From assembly GCF_900167135.1 (NCBI RefSeq), contig NZ_FUWZ01000001.1:1162316-1226315 (forward strand): 64,000 nt of DNA. The letters run 5' to 3'. Origin of the DNA: Chitinophaga eiseniae (GTDB lineage: Bacteria; Bacteroidota; Bacteroidia; Chitinophagales; Chitinophagaceae). Shown here piece after piece: positions 17,294-26,816 of this stretch. A model generated the notes under the pieces. The model was not told where the DNA came from. It made no database searches and saw only the letters and a list, made by a program, of their open reading frames with translations. Each line of letters starts with the position of its first letter. Positions within the stretch are counted from its first letter, which is position 1. The position numbers were made by a program, and so were the translations under genes.

Positions 17294-18211
17294 ATGAACA
17301 TTTCCAGAAGGAATTTCCTGCGGCAAGGTACCCTGGCATTGGCAGGGGCCACGCTTTTATCCCGGCCGCTGCTGGCGGCGGGCGCTAAAAAAGAAGTGAT
17401 GGGCATACAGCTGTACTCTATCCGGGCAGATATGAAAAAAGATCCCCTGGGTACGCTCAAACAGCTGTCGGCCATGGGCTACCGTCATGTAGAACACGCC
17501 AATTACGTGAACCGCAAATTCTATGGTTACGCCCCCACGGAGTTTAAAAAAGTACTGGCCGACCTCGGGCTGTCCATGCCCAGCGGTCATACTGTATTGG
17601 GGCGCACCCACTGGGACCCGGCGGCCAGGGACTTTACCGATGCGTGGAAATATACCGTAGAGGATGCGGCGGTGGTAGGACAGAAATTTGTGGTCAGCCC
17701 CTGGCTTGACGAAAGCCTGCGTAAAAACTACGATGATTTTAAAGCCTATATGGAGGTATTCAATAAATCCGGGGAGCTGTGCCGTAAGTCAGGTATGAAG
17801 TTCGGTTACCATAACCACGATTTTGAATTCAGCCAGGAACTGAACGGGCATAAGCTGTTCGACCTGATCCTGGAAAATACAGACCCGGCGCTGGTAGCAC
17901 AGCAGCTGGACATTGGCAATATGTATCATGCCGGCGGCGTGGCGCTGGAGATCATGCGTAAATACCCCGGCCGTTTTGAGCTGATGCATGTAAAAGATGA
18001 AATGAAAGCTGCCGGGAAAGGAGAGATGGGCAGCGCCTTCGAAAGCACTGTGCTGGGCAAAGGCGTTATCCCGGTGAAAGAGGTGATCGATTTAGGCCGC
18101 AAATCCGGCGGTACCAGATATTTTATCGTGGAACAGGAGTCTTACCAGTCACTGACCCCGCTGGAATCTGTTAACCAGGACCTGGCGGCCATGAAAAAAT
18201 GGGGCTTCTGA
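17294..18211 (+). CDS. Sugar phosphate isomerase/epimerase-like TIM-barrel protein
   Basis: 305 residues from the ATG at 17294 (a GTG directly precedes it). An N-terminal export signal with a twin-arginine-like start (ISRRNFLRQGTLALAGATLL) shows a periplasmic location. The body is a xylose-isomerase-like TIM barrel (AP endonuclease family 2): IQLYSIR, MGYRHVEHANY, KFGYHNHDFEF with metal-binding His/Glu, QLDIGNMYHAGG and ELMHVKDE. Such exported enzymes (PF01261) are common in Bacteroidota next to sugar dehydrogenases; the 9.2-kb dehydrogenase-like gene is a possible functional relative but is not linked. The exact sugar is unknown. Confidence 0.88.
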   Translation: MNISRRNFLRQGTLALAGATLLSRPLLAAGAKKEVMGIQLYSIRADMKKDPLGTLKQLSAMGYRHVEHANYVNRKFYGYAPTEFKKVLADLGLSMPSGHTVLGRTHWDPAARDFTDAWKYTVEDAAVVGQKFVVSPWLDESLRKNYDDFKAYMEVFNKSGELCRKSGMKFGYHNHDFEFSQELNGHKLFDLILENTDPALVAQQLDIGNMYHAGGVALEIMRKYPGRFELMHVKDEMKAAGKGEMGSAFESTVLGKGVIPVKEVIDLGRKSGGTRYFIVEQESYQSLTPLESVNQDLAAMKKWGF

Positions 18212-18261
18212 TCCATTGACAAGCGTTTTTTTCCGGTTGAGAAATTACCGGGTATACCCCC

Positions 18262-18298
18262 AAAAAAAAGGGCTTCTCCGTTGGAGAGGCCCTTTTTA
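18262..18298. terminator. Bidirectional terminator between convergent genes
   Basis: A 13-bp stem with one G-T pair (AAAGGGCTTCTCC / GGAGAGGCCCTTT), a 3-nt loop, an eight-base A run on the left and five T on the right. It serves the isomerase gene and the VOC gene. Confidence 0.85.
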
Positions 18299-18322
18299 TG
18301 TGCAGTGTTTATGACTTCCTGG

Positions 18323-18751
18323 TTAACTGCGTGGCGCATCGTAGCTTACCATCCACGCAACGCCGTATTTGTCGGTCAGCATACCAAAGTAAGAACCCCA
18401 GAACTGATCGGCCATGGGCATGATCGTTGCTCCGCCTGCGGCCAGTCCGTTGAACAGTTTGTCCGCGTCCGCTTTACTGTCCGCCGAAACAGAGATAGAG
18501 AAATTGGTGCCTATGATCACCTTGCCCATATGCGAAGGTGCATCACTGCCCATCAGAAGGGAACCGTTGCCTATGGGCAGGGCGATGTGCATGATCTGGT
18601 TTCTTTCGCCTTCCGGGGGCGTATATTCCGGGGGGCTGTCGCTAAAACGCATGATCATAGCGAATTCGCCGCCAAATACAGATTTGTAGAAATTAAAAGC
18701 TTCTTCACAGTTACCTGAAAATGTCAGGTACGGATTAAGCGCAGATGCCAT
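18323..18751 (-). CDS. VOC-family (PhnB/glyoxalase-like) protein
   Basis: 142 residues: LNPYLTFSGNCEEAFNFYKSVFGGEF at the start is the hallmark of PhnB/YP_026047-type glyoxalase-fold proteins, followed by IMHIALPIGNGSLLMGSD and a C-terminal FWGSYFGMLTDKYGVAWMVSYD strand. The fold pairs two beta-alpha-beta3 modules around a metal site; substrates in this subfamily are mostly unknown. The gene is alone, ending at a shared terminator and lying 123 bp from a sigma-factor gene on the same strand. Confidence 0.88.
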   Translation of the reverse strand: MASALNPYLTFSGNCEEAFNFYKSVFGGEFAMIMRFSDSPPEYTPPEGERNQIMHIALPIGNGSLLMGSDAPSHMGKVIIGTNFSISVSADSKADADKLFNGLAAGGATIMPMADQFWGSYFGMLTDKYGVAWMVSYDAPRS

Positions 18752-18873
18752 GGGATTACAGTTTTAAAGTGAATGAATATTTCGAACATTGCATTTAGAA
18801 TTCAAAGTACAATCCATGCATTAATTCATCGGGGGGCAATCAGGACATTCTGAGGAGTATATTACGACAATTT

Positions 18874-19452
18874 TTATTGATGCAGCGAAATCAGCAGCAA
18901 AATAACAATTCCTTCTCTCAGCCTTTTGAGGGCCTTCCGCATATGTTGTTCCACGGTATTGACGGAGATGCCCAGGGCATCCGCGATTTCATGGTTGGAC
19001 ATCTGTTTGTTCCGGCTCAGGAGAAACACGGTCCGGCATTGATCGGGGAGGGCTTGTACCTTTTGCTGGAGCGCCTTGAGCAGGTCGGTACGGTACAACT
19101 GCTGGGTGGTGTCTTCTACCGTGGCCGGTTGCTGCTGCGCCGCCAGCGTCGTATGTTGTTCCCTTACCAGCGTCTTGCGGAAATAGTCGTAGGTTTTATG
19201 CCTTAGTATCACCTGCAGATAGGCGGCGACATTGTCCAGGCGATATTCTTTTTTATAATAAAATGCCAGCAGGCTTTCCTGTGCCAGTTCTTCGGCGATG
19301 TAGCGGTCTTTCGTTTTCTGATAGGCAGTCGTTACCAGCTGCGGAAAATACCGGCGGTACAGGCAGGCAAAGGCCGCTTCATCGCCGCTCTCCCAAAGCG
19401 ATAATAATGATTGGTCGTCCGTATGTGTTTCGTAATAATTCAAATAGTTCAA
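18874..19452 (-). CDS. ECF RNA polymerase sigma factor (SusCD-linked)
   Basis: 192 residues with region 2 (about 20-85, DEAAFACLYRRYFPQL; AEELAQESLLAFYYK) and region 4 (about 125-180, LPDQCRTVFLLSRNKQMSNHEIADALGISVNTVEQHMRKAL). It belongs to the FecI-like Bacteroidota expansion that works with FecR-type anti-sigma factors; the divergent FecR and SusCD genes are its likely partners. No ATG exists near the start: TTG at 19452 (or 19443) is the only option, and a good promoter ends 24 bp upstream. The C-terminus (IVILLLISLHQ) is a hydrophobic tail, also seen in the two other SusCD-linked sigmas here. Confidence 0.9.
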   Translation of the reverse strand: MNYLNYYETHTDDQSLLSLWESGDEAAFACLYRRYFPQLVTTAYQKTKDRYIAEELAQESLLAFYYKKEYRLDNVAAYLQVILRHKTYDYFRKTLVREQHTTLAAQQQPATVEDTTQQLYRTDLLKALQQKVQALPDQCRTVFLLSRNKQMSNHEIADALGISVNTVEQHMRKALKRLREGIVILLLISLHQ

Positions 19453-19476
19453 ATCAAAGCATCAACGGTGGCGGGA

Positions 19477-19505
19477 TAAAGATATAATCTTTTGCTAAAA
19501 ACCAA
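19477..19505 (-). promoter_or_regulatory. Promoter of sigma-factor gene
   Basis: On the minus strand TTG (19505-19503), an 18-nt spacer and TATCTTTA (19484-19477), one base off the Bacteroidota TAnnTTTG element. It predicts a short leader of about 20 nt before the TTG start codon at 19452. Confidence 0.5.
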
Positions 19506-19643
19506 CCCCTAAAAAAAATATCATGGAGGAGTAACGGCAGGACTGCTGGGATTCGTCATGCCCTCACGATTTCCTTTTATTAGAATAAAAAATATTTGTG
19601 TAACGGGTAACGGTAGTGCCTCGCAGGCACGTCAAACAGATAC

Positions 19644-20636
19644 ATGGAACAGGAAAAACTACATCAGTTACTCGAAAAATATCATACCGGCCAGTGCAGC
19701 GATGCTGAACTGGAGGCTTTGCAGCAATGGTATGAAAGCCTGGGAGGTGCGCCTGAGGCGCCCCACTGGGACGTAACGGATGATGTTTACCTGCGGGACC
19801 ACTACGCTGCTTTTCAGCAGCGAGCCACGCTGCAGCCTGTCACCCATCGCCGCCGTACCTGGAAAAGGATAGCCGCCGCGGCGGCTGTTATTACCGTTTG
19901 CGGCCTGCTGGCCCGGTACTTTTATCCATTGCCCGTCACCGATACCCATCAGCCGGTGGCTGCTGTTGCCGCACAGGGAACACCGAAGCCACCGGCGCCG
20001 GATGAGGTGGTGAACTACGACCGGCACCTGGTGCTGCCCGACAGCTCTGTCGTACTGTTACGCGCAGGCAGTTCCCTGCAACTGTCAGCCGCCTTCGACC
20101 AGGCAGACCGCCTCGTGACCCTGCAGGGCGAAGCATACTTTGACATACGCCGGAATGCACGTCATCCTTTCATCGTAAGGTGTGCTAACGTATATACGTA
20201 CGTGTTAGGGACCGCTTTCAATATCAATACCGCCGGAAAAGACCGGCAGGTGACCATCACCGTTACCAGCGGGAAAGTGCGGGTAGAGCGGGAACATAAG
20301 ACCGTGGCCGTACTGACGAAAAACCAGGCGCTCACCTTCCGCGACCGCCGGCAGCCCATACCATCCACCCTGGAGAACGTTACGCCCACCGTGGAATGGA
20401 TGGCCAAAGACCTGCTGTTTAACGAAACCAGCCTTGAAACAATCTGCCAACGGCTGTCTGCCCGCTACCAGGTGCATTTTACCTTTGAGCGGCAGGTGAA
20501 CAAAGAAAAACGGGTTACCATCACCGATGCCTTTTATGGGACCGAATCACTGAACGATATACTGGATATCGTCTGTACTACCCTTGGATATACCTATTCC
20601 GTTACAGGCACTACTGTAACCGTCACAACGCAGTAA
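19644..20636 (+). CDS. FecR-family anti-sigma factor
   Basis: 330 residues. A cytoplasmic helical N-terminus (about 1-70; EKYHTGQCSDAELEALQQWYESL), one membrane segment (about 75-93) and a periplasmic FecR domain (about 130-225; LPDSSVVLLRAGSSLQLSAAF, GEAYFDIRRNARHPFIV, VLGTAFNI), then a DUF4974 C-terminal domain (about 255-330; LLFNETSLETICQRLSARYQVHF). It should sequester the divergently encoded sigma factor until the adjacent SusC receptor signals through its STN domain. It leads the SusC-SusD-TlpA transcription unit, 46 bp upstream of susC. A GTGCCT/AGGCAC hairpin lies 13 bp before the ATG. Confidence 0.92.
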   Translation: MEQEKLHQLLEKYHTGQCSDAELEALQQWYESLGGAPEAPHWDVTDDVYLRDHYAAFQQRATLQPVTHRRRTWKRIAAAAAVITVCGLLARYFYPLPVTDTHQPVAAVAAQGTPKPPAPDEVVNYDRHLVLPDSSVVLLRAGSSLQLSAAFDQADRLVTLQGEAYFDIRRNARHPFIVRCANVYTYVLGTAFNINTAGKDRQVTITVTSGKVRVEREHKTVAVLTKNQALTFRDRRQPIPSTLENVTPTVEWMAKDLLFNETSLETICQRLSARYQVHFTFERQVNKEKRVTITDAFYGTESLNDILDIVCTTLGYTYSVTGTTVTVTTQ

Positions 20637-20682
20637 TCATCCGTTCATACGGAAATTCAAAAATCAACCAAGCCTTATCATC

Positions 20683-23600
20683 ATGAGGAAAGTATGCCTG
20701 TTGCTATTATTTGCCTTGCATGTGCACCTGGGTCATGCCCAGATCTTACAGAAAACCATCAGCCTGTCCTTCGAACACCAGCCACTGTCAACCATCCTGA
20801 CAGAAGCCGGTAAACAGGCGGGATGTAAAATCTCTTTTCCGGCAGACGAAGTGGCCGGCTGGAAAGACATGTCTTTCCACTGTAACGGTAAACCGCTGGG
20901 CGAAGCGCTCGCGCAGCTGTTGCTCGACACCGACCTCGGTTATAAAACGCTTCCCAACGCCATCGTGGTGTTTCGTAAAACAGCGCCGGTGAGTCGCCAG
21001 CAGGAGCGTACCGTATTGCTGAAAGGCATTGTGAAAAACGAACAGGGCGCGCCTTTGCCTTATGTCACCATCGCGGTGGGCACCACCGGTGTCATGACCT
21101 CCGGCAACGGTGTCTATGTGCTCTCCAATGTGGGGGCCAAAGCCACGGTAAGGGTGTCTTGCGTAGGGTACGAACCACGTACTTTCGTGGCGGAAGACCT
21201 GGCGGCTGTTGCTGAAGTGGTGCTGAAATTCGGACGTCACAGCCTGGGTGTGGTGGAAGTTAGCACCGCCTACCAGCGTATCCGCCCGGAACAAAGCACC
21301 GGCGCCATCGCAGCTATCGGCACCAAAGAATATGAATCGCGTATCAGTACTGATTTTTTGTCCGGTATACAAAATAAACTACCGGGCGTGCTTATCAATA
21401 AAGACATGCAGTTTGAAGGAAACTCACTGTTCCAGATCAGGGGCCTGTCTACTATTTCGGCCAACAAACAGCCACTCATCGTAGTGGATGGTTATCCCAC
21501 AGAGCTGACGCTGGATGCCATCAACCCCAATGAAATCAAATCCGTGACCGTACTGAAAGATGCTGCCTCCGCCACCATCTACGGGGTACGCGCCTCCAAC
21601 GGGGTGATCATCATCGAACGGAAACAGGCGGAAATAGGCCATACGAAATTTGCTTTTCGTACTACCCTCGGCGTTACTGGTAAGGAAAAATACAATACCT
21701 ACCGCCTGGCACCCAGCTCCGCCAAGCTGAACTACCTGCGCGATTCGTACAAAGACGGCGATGATTTACCCGTAGACTGGTCGGCTTACCGCACCAGCTA
21801 TAATTTTTATCAGCCCGGGTTCGAAGTCCTCCTGGACAAAAAAGCCGGGTATATCACGCAAGCCCAGCTGGAAGAACGTTTCGCCGCCATGGGGAGCTAT
21901 GATAATGCGGCAGACTATAGCCGGTTGTTTTTGCGCTCCGCTGTTAATCAGCAGTATGACCTGAACCTCTCCGGCGGCACACAACAGGCCACCTACTATG
22001 TGTCGGCCAACTATACGGCCAACCGGTTTACCAAAATGAATAACAGTGACAGTAGGTTCCTGCTTTCCGGCCGCGCCAATTACAATTTTAACAAACGTTT
22101 CTCCCTGGAGCTGACCACCGATTACCTGGAAACAAAAAATCTGCTTGCGCCGGTACCCGATTTTATGAACGTATACGGTTACGAACGTTTTCAGAACGCC
22201 GATGGCAGCCCTGCCCCGATCTTCGCCGGCTCCAACATGAACCCGGTGTTTAACGATACCATCATCAAGAAAGGGTTGTACGATAATATGAATTACCCGC
22301 TGGTTAATATGAACGAGATCAAAGACCGGAACAGAACAGTCAACAATAAAGTGATCGCTAATTTCAGTTACCGTATCGGCCATGGGTTTACGCTCAGATT
22401 TGGCGGTATCTACGAGAACTCCCGTTCAGACCTGAAACATTATGCCAGCGAAAAATCCTCTGAAGCGCGTCAGTACGTGAACGCCTATGCGGAACAAACT
22501 CCTGCAGGCATTCTCTTTAATGTACCGAAGGGCGGTTATATCAACCAGATGAACAGCAGTGCAGTGAGCTATACCTTACGTGCACAGCTGGACTATAATA
22601 AAATTATCCGGGACCAGCATTCATTCAACGTGATCCTGGGAGCGGAAAACCGGAAGGTAGTGGCGGAAGCCTCTACCAGCGCCACTTTTGGATATAACGA
22701 TCAGACGCTGTTGCAGCAGCCGGTAGACTACAATAAGATCCTCACCGGGTATTGGGTTTCCAACTTCGCCGGCCGCAATCCCACTTTGAATTTCGATAAG
22801 CTCTTCGGGAAAACTTACCAGGAAGACCGCTATGTGTCCGGCTACTTCAACGGCGTATATGCGTTCAAGGGGAAATACTCGCTGACTGGTAGCGTGCGGG
22901 TGGACCAGTCCAACCTGTTCGGCACCGATCCCCGTTTCCGTTACAAGCCGCTGTGGTCAGTAGGCGCCGCCTGGAACATCGACCAGGAAGCTTTCCTGCA
23001 ACATGCCACCTGGCTGGATGCCCTGAAACTTCGGGTGGCGTATGGTTTTAACGGTAATACTTCCAAAGCGAGCATTCCGCAGATCGTGGCTAAATACGCT
23101 ACCAACCTGCGCACATCGCCCACTTCCACTTCGCTGAACCTGGCTTCAATGGAGAACGCCGCCCTGCGCTGGGAGCAGACCAAAAACTTCAATACCGGCC
23201 TGGACTTCCGCTTTTTCGGCAGTGTCTATGGCAGCCTGGATTACTATCAGCGTAACAGCGTGGACCTGCTGGCAGCCGCCCAGCTGGACCCCACCAAAGG
23301 CGCCAGCAGCGCTATGCTGAACGCCGCTTCTATCCGTAACCAGGGCGTGGAGCTCAACCTCCATGCAGACTGGATCACGCGGAAACGGTTCAACTGGAAC
23401 ACCGGCATAGCGCTGGCACGTAACACCAACAAGGTGCTGGACCTGTATGTCAACAATAAATTAAATTCCTACACCTATCTGACCAATAATTATGTAGTGG
23501 GCTATCCGGCCGGCGCGGTATTCAGTTATCGTTTCGCCGGGCTGGATACCGCCGGCCTGCCACTGATGTACAATGCCGCCGGAAAAGTAAAAACGCCGGG

Positions 23601-24135
23601 ATATGCTGCACTGGATGAAGGGCTGAGCGACCTGGAATACAACGGGGCCGGTATCCCTACTATCACCGCCGGTATCAGCAACCGGTTTGATATTGGTAAC
23701 TTTTACGTGTACTGCATGATTGACTACTATGGTGGCTTTAAAACCAGGATTCCCGCGCCTTCTATTTATGACAGCAGACCGTTGGCTGGCGCCGGGAATT
23801 ATTTCCGGGAGAAAGGGGATGAGCAGCGTACCGATGTGATGGGCCTCTATCCTTATTGGTTGTACAATGCTTATCATTCTTATGTGTACAACTACGCCAA
23901 TACGCGGGTGGTCAACGGCGCTTACCTGGTGCTGCGCGATGTGACCGTGTCTTACAACTTCCGTAAGCTGCCTGCCATACAAAGGATGGGCTTTACCAAC
24001 TTCGAAGTGAAATTACAGGCTTCCAATATAACGACCATCGGCCTGAATAAATATAACTACAGCATCGCCACCGGCAACTATGCCAGGAGGTTCCTGGTGC
24101 CTACATACACCATCGGTCTGTTCACCAATTTCTAA
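20683..24135 (+). CDS. SusC/RagA TonB-dependent receptor with STN signalling domain (locus 1)
   Basis: 1150 residues. Signal peptide (1-19), STN secretin/TonB short domain (about 25-105, ISLSFEHQPLSTILTEAGKQAGC), a carboxypeptidase-regulatory-like domain (about 110-190), a plug (about 200-325, with IRGLSTISANKQPLIVVDGYPT and ATIYGVRASNGVIII) and a long barrel ending ...YTIGLFTNF. The STN domain marks a transducer that talks to the FecR anti-sigma factor encoded just upstream. Imports its ligand together with the SusD lipoprotein encoded 17 bp downstream. No glycosidase is linked, so the ligand may be a peptide or other polymer rather than a glycan. Confidence 0.94.
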   Translation: MRKVCLLLLFALHVHLGHAQILQKTISLSFEHQPLSTILTEAGKQAGCKISFPADEVAGWKDMSFHCNGKPLGEALAQLLLDTDLGYKTLPNAIVVFRKTAPVSRQQERTVLLKGIVKNEQGAPLPYVTIAVGTTGVMTSGNGVYVLSNVGAKATVRVSCVGYEPRTFVAEDLAAVAEVVLKFGRHSLGVVEVSTAYQRIRPEQSTGAIAAIGTKEYESRISTDFLSGIQNKLPGVLINKDMQFEGNSLFQIRGLSTISANKQPLIVVDGYPTELTLDAINPNEIKSVTVLKDAASATIYGVRASNGVIIIERKQAEIGHTKFAFRTTLGVTGKEKYNTYRLAPSSAKLNYLRDSYKDGDDLPVDWSAYRTSYNFYQPGFEVLLDKKAGYITQAQLEERFAAMGSYDNAADYSRLFLRSAVNQQYDLNLSGGTQQATYYVSANYTANRFTKMNNSDSRFLLSGRANYNFNKRFSLELTTDYLETKNLLAPVPDFMNVYGYERFQNADGSPAPIFAGSNMNPVFNDTIIKKGLYDNMNYPLVNMNEIKDRNRTVNNKVIANFSYRIGHGFTLRFGGIYENSRSDLKHYASEKSSEARQYVNAYAEQTPAGILFNVPKGGYINQMNSSAVSYTLRAQLDYNKIIRDQHSFNVILGAENRKVVAEASTSATFGYNDQTLLQQPVDYNKILTGYWVSNFAGRNPTLNFDKLFGKTYQEDRYVSGYFNGVYAFKGKYSLTGSVRVDQSNLFGTDPRFRYKPLWSVGAAWNIDQEAFLQHATWLDALKLRVAYGFNGNTSKASIPQIVAKYATNLRTSPTSTSLNLASMENAALRWEQTKNFNTGLDFRFFGSVYGSLDYYQRNSVDLLAAAQLDPTKGASSAMLNAASIRNQGVELNLHADWITRKRFNWNTGIALARNTNKVLDLYVNNKLNSYTYLTNNYVVGYPAGAVFSYRFAGLDTAGLPLMYNAAGKVKTPGYAALDEGLSDLEYNGAGIPTITAGISNRFDIGNFYVYCMIDYYGGFKTRIPAPSIYDSRPLAGAGNYFREKGDEQRTDVMGLYPYWLYNAYHSYVYNYANTRVVNGAYLVLRDVTVSYNFRKLPAIQRMGFTNFEVKLQASNITTIGLNKYNYSIATGNYARRFLVPTYTIGLFTNF

Positions 24136-24152
24136 TGTGTCAACTGTAATAT

Positions 24153-25514
24153 ATGCGCAACAAATGGATGATATATGGCATGGCTGCTCTGCTTACAACG
24201 GCAGCCTCCTGTAAGAAATATCTCGATGTGGAGCCTATCGGCAAAACCATCCTGACCAACGTAAGCGACTACGATCTGTTCCTGAACAGCCAGGACCTCA
24301 CTTCCAGCGGTGCCCGGGAGTTGAACCTGCTGTCTGACGATGTAGACGTTACCACTATTCCTCAAACGCCTGACAGGGTGGAGGACCTGGTGTATCTGTG
24401 GGCCAACCAGTACACCGTAGATACGAAGATACCACCTGCTTTCTGGGGTAAACACTACGGAAATATATACCGTTACAATGCGGTGCTGGCGGGTATAGAC
24501 GCCGCAGGTAACGGTACGGTGAGGGATAAACGCCGTATCAAGGCTGAGGCATTGCTGGGAAGGGCTTTTGAATACCTGTACCTGGTGAACCTGTACGGCA
24601 AACCTTACAACGCCGCTACAGCCACCAAAGATCTGGCCGTTCCCTTTATGACGTCTGTGGATATTGCCGAGGAAACACCGCCCCGCAGTACGGTAGCTGA
24701 CATTTATGATCGTATCATCAAAGATATCAATGCCGCCATCCCCGATCTGAACGCCAATAATACGGGCAATCGTTTCAGAGGAGCTGCTACAGCTGCCTAC
24801 AGCGTGCTGGCGCGTACGTACCTCTGTATGGGCCGCTACGAAGATGCGGCAGAGAACGCGCGGCTGGCGTTGGGAGACAATCCGCCGGCTATTATAGACT
24901 ACAATACCATCACGAATAAATCAGCTATTCCGAATATGGCCATCCGGCCGTTTGACCTGTATGCACGGTATTCTACCAATGCTTCCTCCAGGGAGTATCC
25001 TACTATTGCCCTGCTGAAAATGTTTGATGTGAATGACCTGCGGCTGAAATTGTTTTATGAGAATACCGGTGATTATACCTATCCCAAACGGGGAGTAGCG
25101 AACTTTAATCCCAGTGGCGCCGTCTCTAATTTTGGTACCGGCGTAGAGGAGATGAAACTGATCATCGCAGAAGCGGCCGCCCGTGGCGGCAGGCTGCCGG
25201 AAGCGCTGACACAGGTGAACGATATCCGTAAATGCCGTATCAAAAAAGAAGTCTATCAGCCTTTGTCTTCCACCGATGCTGCGGAAGTGATGGGCTTCGT
25301 GATGCGGGAACGCCGGCTGGAACTGGCGTTCAAAGGATTGCGCTGGATAGATATGCGCCGGTTGGACGCAGAAAACAAGATGCCGGCGGTGTACCGTTAT
25401 AATGCCAACAATGAGGTCATTGCCACGCTGGCGCCTCACGCTGCCCGCTATACGTTGCAGATACCGCTGGCGGTATTGCAGTTCAATCCTGCTATGCCGC
25501 GGAATGACGAATAA
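24153..25514 (+). CDS. SusD/RagB-family surface lipoprotein (locus 1)
   Basis: 453 residues, slightly short for the family. The lipoprotein signal ends AASCKKYLDVEP (Cys about 20), the usual SusD opening. Helical TPR-like units follow (RIKAEALLGRAFEYLYLVNLYGKPY; AYSVLARTYLCMGRYEDAAENARLAL), and the C-terminus has the typical GFVMRERRLELAFKGLRWIDMRRLD block. Binds the ligand on the cell surface and acts as lid for the SusC barrel. Co-transcribed with the flanking genes. Confidence 0.94.
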   Translation: MRNKWMIYGMAALLTTAASCKKYLDVEPIGKTILTNVSDYDLFLNSQDLTSSGARELNLLSDDVDVTTIPQTPDRVEDLVYLWANQYTVDTKIPPAFWGKHYGNIYRYNAVLAGIDAAGNGTVRDKRRIKAEALLGRAFEYLYLVNLYGKPYNAATATKDLAVPFMTSVDIAEETPPRSTVADIYDRIIKDINAAIPDLNANNTGNRFRGAATAAYSVLARTYLCMGRYEDAAENARLALGDNPPAIIDYNTITNKSAIPNMAIRPFDLYARYSTNASSREYPTIALLKMFDVNDLRLKLFYENTGDYTYPKRGVANFNPSGAVSNFGTGVEEMKLIIAEAAARGGRLPEALTQVNDIRKCRIKKEVYQPLSSTDAAEVMGFVMRERRLELAFKGLRWIDMRRLDAENKMPAVYRYNANNEVIATLAPHAARYTLQIPLAVLQFNPAMPRNDE

Positions 25515-25526
25515 AAACACGGAACC

Positions 25527-26714
25527 ATGAGAACAAGCATTTTGTTAAGCGTAATATTGATGGGGGCCACCGCTGTGCAGGGGCAGTCGTTCACGCTCAA
25601 AGGGACGCTCGCTAAAAATACGCTGGCCGTCAATTCGTATATCTACCTGCGTTATGAGCAGCAGGGAAAGGCGATACTGGACAGTTGCCGCTTGCAGCAG
25701 CAGACATATCATTTTAAGGGACAGGTGGGGTATCCTGTGGAAGCTACGTTATTCCTGAAACCCGGAGACAAGGATGCCGAATACTACCGCCAGACGCGCC
25801 TGCTGAAACCTTACGAGCACACGTTTTACCTTGATGCCGCTGCACTGACCGCAACGTCTGCGGGTGAACTACGGGAAACGACTGTCACCGGCGGCGCTGC
25901 GGAGGCAGACCGGCAGGCGATAGAAGCGGAATTATCCGCTATTTATCAACGCGGTGAAAAGGAGTACGGGGCGAAGCGGGAGGCGGCGTATAACGCCAAA
26001 GACAGTGTGGCCATTGCAGCAGTCACCCGGCTTTCCTACCGGAATGATGATGAACGGGAAGCGGCTAAGCTGCGGTTTATGCAGCAGCACCCGCAAACCG
26101 GTATTATGCTGAAACTGTTGCAGGAATATACCCGTACTAAAATAAATCCTGTGGTGATCGGGCCTTTGTATGACGGGATGTTACCTTCGCTCAAAACATC
26201 TCCCGAAGGGGTGGCTTATGGCCGTCGGTTAGCCAAGGCACGGGAGATCGCGCCGGGCATGCCTGCCCCGGCGGTAGCATTGGAAGACCGTAACGGGCAG
26301 CTGGTAACCCTGGCATCGCTTAAAGGAAAAGTGGTGCTGCTCGATTTCTGGGGCAGCTGGTGTTATCCCTGCCGCATGAGCCATCCGCACCTGCGGGAAG
26401 TGTACGCCCGTTACAAAGCCGCCGGCTTTGAAATCCTCGGCGTGTCCAACGAGCGGGGAGATCCGGCCGGCTGGAAAGAGAAGTGGACCAAAGCCATGGA
26501 TACCGATCAGATGACCTGGCTCAATGTGCTGAACACCGCCGCCAGTACCGATAAGGAGAAAGGCGTGCTGGATGCTTACGATGTAAAGGCTTTCCCTACC
26601 AAAATACTGATAGATCGTGAAGGTAAGATCGTGGTGAAGCTGGTAGGCAACAGCGAAGGTAGCCGCGATGCGCTGGATGCGCAGCTGGAGCGGTTGCTGG
26701 GCAAAGAACACTAA
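25527..26714 (+). CDS. TlpA-like thioredoxin with DUF4369 domain (locus 1)
   Basis: 395 residues with a signal peptide (1-19, ending VQGQ). The N-terminal half is a DUF4369-type beta domain (FTLKGTLAKNTLAVNSYIYLRY), the middle is helical, and the C-terminal part (about 250-395) is an AhpC/TSA-TlpA thioredoxin fold with the redox pair in SWCYPCRMSH and the cis-Pro strand AFPTKILID. Periplasmic thiol-disulfide oxidoreductase. Such proteins regularly follow SusCD genes in Bacteroidota; their role in uptake is unclear. The gene ends in a strong terminator. Confidence 0.92.
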   Translation: MRTSILLSVILMGATAVQGQSFTLKGTLAKNTLAVNSYIYLRYEQQGKAILDSCRLQQQTYHFKGQVGYPVEATLFLKPGDKDAEYYRQTRLLKPYEHTFYLDAAALTATSAGELRETTVTGGAAEADRQAIEAELSAIYQRGEKEYGAKREAAYNAKDSVAIAAVTRLSYRNDDEREAAKLRFMQQHPQTGIMLKLLQEYTRTKINPVVIGPLYDGMLPSLKTSPEGVAYGRRLAKAREIAPGMPAPAVALEDRNGQLVTLASLKGKVVLLDFWGSWCYPCRMSHPHLREVYARYKAAGFEILGVSNERGDPAGWKEKWTKAMDTDQMTWLNVLNTAASTDKEKGVLDAYDVKAFPTKILIDREGKIVVKLVGNSEGSRDALDAQLERLLGKEH

Positions 26715-26722
26715 TATTGCAG

Positions 26723-26761
26723 ATAGCCGGCCGGGATCAACGGCCGGCTATTTTTTATTTT
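26723..26761 (+). terminator. Rho-independent terminator of SusCD locus 1
   Basis: A perfect 11-bp GC-rich stem (ATAGCCGGCCG / CGGCCGGCTAT) with a 7-nt loop and a T-rich tail, 8 bp after the TlpA stop. Confidence 0.9.
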
Positions 26762-26764
26762 ATA

Positions 26765-26782
26765 AAAGATGTTTTTGTCTTT
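26765..26782. promoter_or_regulatory. Rrf2-type operator-like palindrome (relaxed copy)
   Basis: AAAGATGTTTTTGTCTTT: symmetric AAAGA...TCTTT half-sites and the same spacing and core as the 18-bp AAGGAY-N6-RTCCTT palindromes of the nos region, with one change per arm. It ends 4 bp before the -7 element of the next gene, overlapping the RNA polymerase site. Confidence 0.45.
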
Positions 26783-26786
26783 ATTG

Positions 26787-26794
26787 TAACTTTG
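26787..26794 (+). promoter_or_regulatory. Promoter -7 element of the polytopic membrane gene
   Basis: TAACTTTG matches the Bacteroidota -7 consensus TAnnTTTG exactly, 22 bp before the ATG at 26817. No clear TTG -33 element lies at the expected distance, and the upstream space is occupied by the operator-like palindrome. Confidence 0.5.
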
Positions 26795-26816
26795 CTCCGG
26801 TAAAAACAACTGGCCT